Assembly: GCA_022575985.1 (NCBI GenBank)
Contig: JAKSXM010000132.1
Location: forward strand, 13,206,001-13,270,000
Source of the DNA: Anagrus nilaparvatae
Lineage: Eukaryota; Arthropoda; Insecta; Hymenoptera; Mymaridae
Length of the DNA: 64,000 nt
Direction: 5' to 3'
Of the stretch, positions 60,481-64,000 are shown one piece after another. The notes under the pieces are model-generated. The model was given only the letters and a program-made list of their open reading frames with translations, did no database searches and had not been told where the DNA came from. The position numbers and the translations under genes are program-made. Every line of letters starts with the position of its first letter. Position 1 is the first letter of the stretch.

Positions 60481-61751
60481 GCTCTGGGCCTGTGTCCAAA
60501 GGGGTGGTTTCACCCCCCCCCTCCAAATGATCGACTCTTAGGATGCCGTAATCAAATCAGTCCAAAATTTGTGAGCGATTTTTTTTAAGGTTATAATAGT
60601 TATTTTTCAAATATAGTCTATGAATGCTTGTCCGAAGGGCTTAATTTTTCCCAGTAGCTACCCCTAAAAATTAAAGTTTTGATAAGTACCCTATAAGCAC
60701 TTCGGATTATTTTACTTTTTCAATCACTGAATAAGTTAGGTTTGGTTAAAAAAATAAAACCTTTTAACTTATTTATAATTTTCAAAAAAAACTAATTTTT
60801 CAGGCCCTATACCTTCTCATAATATATATTCCAGAATCTCAAAAACTTCCTTCAATTACATTATTTTTAATCAAATATCAATTTTTATAATAGAAAAACT
60901 TTTAAAAAATTTAAAAATTTATTTAGGGATATGAAAAGCCCGTTAATTTATTATGAATAAAATGAATAAATTAGTAAAATTAAAACGGTGATGATAATTT
61001 TTTTTTAAATAAAAGTTTGCCTATTTATTATAATTCTACATGAACCGAATAAAATAAATTAAAAACCAGAAAAATGTGTAATTTATAATTTACTATTTAA
61101 AAAAATATTTATAAATAAAAAGAAGGGAGATAAAAAAATATAATCTTTTTTTCACTAATTTGTAATTTAAAAAAAAATTATTCAATATTAAAATGAAGAA
61201 AAGTATTAAAAATGAAGAAAAGTTACTCAAAAAACCTGTAAAAAATTTTTTTCAAAAAATCTTTCTTTTTTGCAAAAAAAGCCTGGAAACTGCAAGGTAG
61301 TAATTGTGGTACTGTCTGTAAAAATAACAAATCCATTACAAATATCACAAAAGTTTATCATTAGTCACTTTTTTATATTTGATTCGCAAAATATTTTTTG
61401 AAGAAAGTTAGCGAATCACGAGTGATTGGACTTCAACCTAATTAAGAAAACAATTTTTTAAAATAAGCGGAATTTAAAAATTAAATGTTATTTTTTACTG
61501 ACGAGTACTTATTTTTTTTTGCTCTTAAAAATTTTAAAATGAGTCATTATTTTTTACTCATGAGTAATTATTTTTTTAGTTTTTATAATTTATTTGTTTG
61601 TTTAAAATTTATTAGATAATTGAACCAACACACTTTCATTAATTTGTAAGGGAACTCTTGCGTCAAATTTTATTTAAACTTAAACTTTTAAAATATTAAT
61701 AACAAACTTAAAAATTCATACAACTGTTTTCATACTGACTCATAATCATTC
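60481..61751. other. No gene seen
   Basis: AT-rich sequence with homopolymer runs, including a C-run near 60512. No exon, RNA gene or terminal repeat was recognised. Confidence 0.45.
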
Positions 61752-62215
61752 TGCAACAGTTGGATTTCAGCAAGGCGTTTGATACTGTCTCTCTAACTGT
61801 ATTGCTGACACTAAAAGTGCTCTAGTCTGGCTACAATCTTATCTTGAGGATAGACAATTGAGTGACCTCTAAGATGTACCTATCAGAACTTCGCCATGTC
61901 AATCTAGGTGTACCACACGGATCTGCGTTAGGACCGCTAATTAAGATGCCAATTTTTCATCATTTAGGAATAAATTGAACTGGCTTAAGACAGACACACG
62001 CAGACTTTATTTTTGTAATGTTAGGTGTAATAAATTCTGGTATACTGGTTCTGTGATGGTTCTACCAGATATATACTTCATTTTAAAATTATTATTGTAT
62101 ACCAAATCATTATTATACCAAATTTTTGTACTATAAGTTTACTATATTATTTTATGTACATGTATTTTTTAATTAATGCAAATAAACTCTATCTTATCTT
62201 ATCTTTTTAATTTAC
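61752..62215 (+). pseudogene. Short LINE remnant with TATCT-repeat tail
   Basis: The + strand translation starts QLDFSKAFDTVSL (reverse-transcriptase catalytic Asp block) and later LGVPHGSALGPL (the G-V-P-Q-G-S-x-L-G-P block), with frameshifts and large deletions between and after. The segment ends AATAAACTCTATCTTATCTT, the simple-repeat 3' tail style of some LINEs, so most of the interior has been lost. Confidence 0.75.
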
Positions 62216-63503
62216 TTAATTTTTTTTATTAAAAAAAATAAAAAACAATTTTTTTTACATAATTTAAGCGGGTTCATTCTCGGAAATTTTTAGATTTGCA
62301 TGGCTACAAGGGTACAGCTAAATTTAATCTGAAGCTATAGTTTAAAACGTCATCAGTTCTATTCGTGTACTTTTTGATTTTCGTCTTAAAAATCGGAATT
62401 AAAAATTTCTTCCAGAAGAACACATGTATTTTTTTGAAATTTTAACCTCGTTTTTCTCGAAAATTTAGATGGCTTGAGGCTAAAAGTTTTATACTTTTTG
62501 AATTATCCGGATACTCATTCCCATACACATGTCCCATATTAAAATAAGTAAAAAAATAATAAACAAAGTAGAAAATTAAAACTCGAAAGTATTTTCATCT
62601 CTGTTCTTAGTGAAAAATTAATCTTATATCTTTCGCAAAGCTCTTCGATATAAAAAAATTTATTGAAAATTCTTTGTATCTAAGTAAACAAACTGTGTGG
62701 TTCTAAAACAAATTTATTGATGTTGAAAACTTATTTATACATTTTTTATTATCTTTTTATGATTAAAATAATATTTCTTAATTTAATTTTATTCAGTTGA
62801 AATCGCCTTCTTCGTAAATTTACTACAATTTAGAAAATTTTCTAATTTTTCGTAAATAAAATATTTTTTTGTAAATATTTAGAAGTTATTTTAAAAGTTT
62901 AGAACCATTTTGGCGAAAAATTGCATACTGGAATATCTGACACAAATCTTGCCAAATGTCAAAAATTCTGGTACGTTTCTTGATTTTGTTTTCGTAGGGT
63001 GTGATTAGCAAAAATATTTACAGAATAATAATATCAATTTTTTTGTTATTTTTTGTCTCGTAGATTAAATAATCACACAAATAAGAATAAAAACGAGTTT
63101 TCCAGAAAAAAAAAATGGATTTTCCAACTTTTATTAGGTTTTTTCAAGGGATTGTAAAGGTTACTATTTCTTTTTAAATTCTTTAACATCTTCCTAAAAA
63201 CTAAAATTATCGTGTATCAATAAATAATTTTTAAAATTAATTAATTTTATTCACAATTCCAATTAAAATTTTTTTAAATTATACAAAAATTGTTCTTAAT
63301 ACTCATGAGTACAATATTTATAAATGATCCAAAGAAACCTAATTTATTTTTCGAAGAATAGACTATGACGCAGGACCCCTCAAAATCGTCTTTTAATATT
63401 TGCAAAATAATTTTGACAAAATCATATAAATTTGAATCGATTTGGCATTTAAAAATCATTCGTTATATAGTTATAACAGTGTTAGCATCCAGATCAAATT
63501 AAA
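62216..63503. other. Gene-free upstream region of the serine protease
   Basis: AT-rich with no recognisable exon. A 61-codon - strand frame at 63459-63274 (SNLYDFVKIILQILK) cannot be assigned. The protease promoter should lie just before 63504. Confidence 0.4.
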
Positions 63504-63722
63504 ATGAAATTAATATTTTTATTATTTACCTTCTACCTTACAAACATTTATTGTTTTCATATAAGTAAGTAATAAAATTAATTTAATTCAATTCATAAAT
63601 AACAAGAAAAATTTTAATTTCAAATTTATTTATTTACTTCAATTCTTTTAGGACAGGATTTTAATGAAAAAGAAAAAATTGTTAATGGAGAATTTGTAAA
63701 TATTACGGACGTTCCTTATCAG
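63504..63722 (+). CDS. Trypsin-like serine protease, first two exons (gene continues beyond window)
   Basis: Exon 1 (63504-63564) encodes a 20-residue signal peptide, MKLIFLLFTFYLTNIYCFHI, and ends at a GTAAGT donor. Exon 2 (63652-63722) follows a TTTTAG acceptor in matching phase and encodes RQDFNEKEKIVNGEFVNITD, then VPYQ, ending at GTAAAT. The (R/K)-I-V-x-G-x-x-x-x-I-x-x-x-P-Y-Q pattern is the activation site and mature N-terminus of S1-family proteases. The catalytic His, Asp and Ser exons lie beyond base 64000. The short propeptide and signal sequence indicate a secreted zymogen (digestive, venom or hemolymph), and which one cannot be told here. Confidence 0.75.
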
Positions 63723-64000
63723 GTAAATTATATTATAATTTTAAATAATTAGTCAAATAAATAGCTATTTTTTAAACAAGGGACAAAATATTGGTTTTGA
63801 CTTTGTATGCAGTTGTAAGCATAGCGAGCGAGTGTATAGACAGCATCCAAAAGTCGAACTCCATATTTTTTTCCGTGGTTTAAAATACAGTGATACATAT
63901 ATCGGGCAAAAAAGCCGACTACCTACTTTTTTTGCCCTCCCGGGCGTAAAACTCGTGCCTAAAGAATTTTCTGCACTCGTTCTACGCCTAGGAGGGAAAA
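63723..64000. other. Second intron of the serine protease, incomplete
   Basis: After 63780 the sequence becomes less AT-rich (GCATAGCGAGCGAGTGTATA, GCCCTCCCGGGCGTAAAACT) and looks like a repeat insertion cut by the window edge. No third exon is visible. Confidence 0.4.

Overview
The window is AT-rich eukaryotic nuclear DNA with spliceosomal introns. It is packed with arthropod-type transposons (copia, R1-like and CR1/Jockey-like LINEs, CACTA, foldback MITEs) and carries a divergent ionotropic-receptor-like gene and the start of a trypsin-like serine protease. That combination points to an insect; a hymenopteran such as a parasitoid wasp is possible, but the sequence does not prove it.

Region 1 (1-35880) is a nest of mobile elements. 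A composite of a dead copia pol fragment next to an antisense R1-like LINE fragment occurs twice, nearly identical, 33.3 kb apart (copy A from base 1, copy B from 33328). Copy A is split by a 28,491-bp element (1221-29711) with about 220-bp terminal inverted repeats beginning CCCAAGC and a TA target duplication. Copy B shows the unoccupied target site. Inside are two divergently transcribed multi-exon genes. On the + strand is a CACTA/EnSpm-type DDE transposase (exons at 16456-16560, 19762-19872, 25469-27733; 826 aa). On the - strand is a protein ending in a BEN-like DNA-binding domain (seven proposed exons between 14828 and 2619; about 427 aa). The terminal repeats consist largely of about ten ATCATAT(A/G)A sites. 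I infer a two-component transposon in which the BEN protein plays the subterminal-repeat-binding role that TNPA plays in plant En/Spm. Its long introns hold MITEs, repeat arrays and a decayed, intron-containing fragment of the AAA-ATPase gene AFG2/SPATA5. To the right of the element lie the other half of the split R1-like copy, then a CR1/Jockey-like LINE with an uninterrupted 922-codon reading frame and a poly(A) tail, then copy B.

Region 2 (35881-47700) is mostly gene-poor AT-rich sequence with microsatellites, a foldback element, one unidentified candidate exon (36967-37137) and one LINE remnant (46350-46985).

Region 3 (47700-57395) is a Russian-doll insertion. A second, broken receptor copy is split by a 6.85-kb inverted-repeat element (47734-54582, CA duplication). 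That element contains a 4.13-kb element (49251-53381, TTTA duplication) with 176-bp tandem repeats in its arms and a 297-codon transposase-like gene, and also a 524-bp foldback element (53858-54381, TA duplication). Beside it lies the nearly intact receptor gene (57395-55535, - strand), interrupted by one frameshift.

Region 4 (57396-64000) holds two LINE fragments, two hairpin elements, a dispersed repeat shared with 47 kb, and at 63504-63722 the first two exons of a secreted serine protease that runs off the window.
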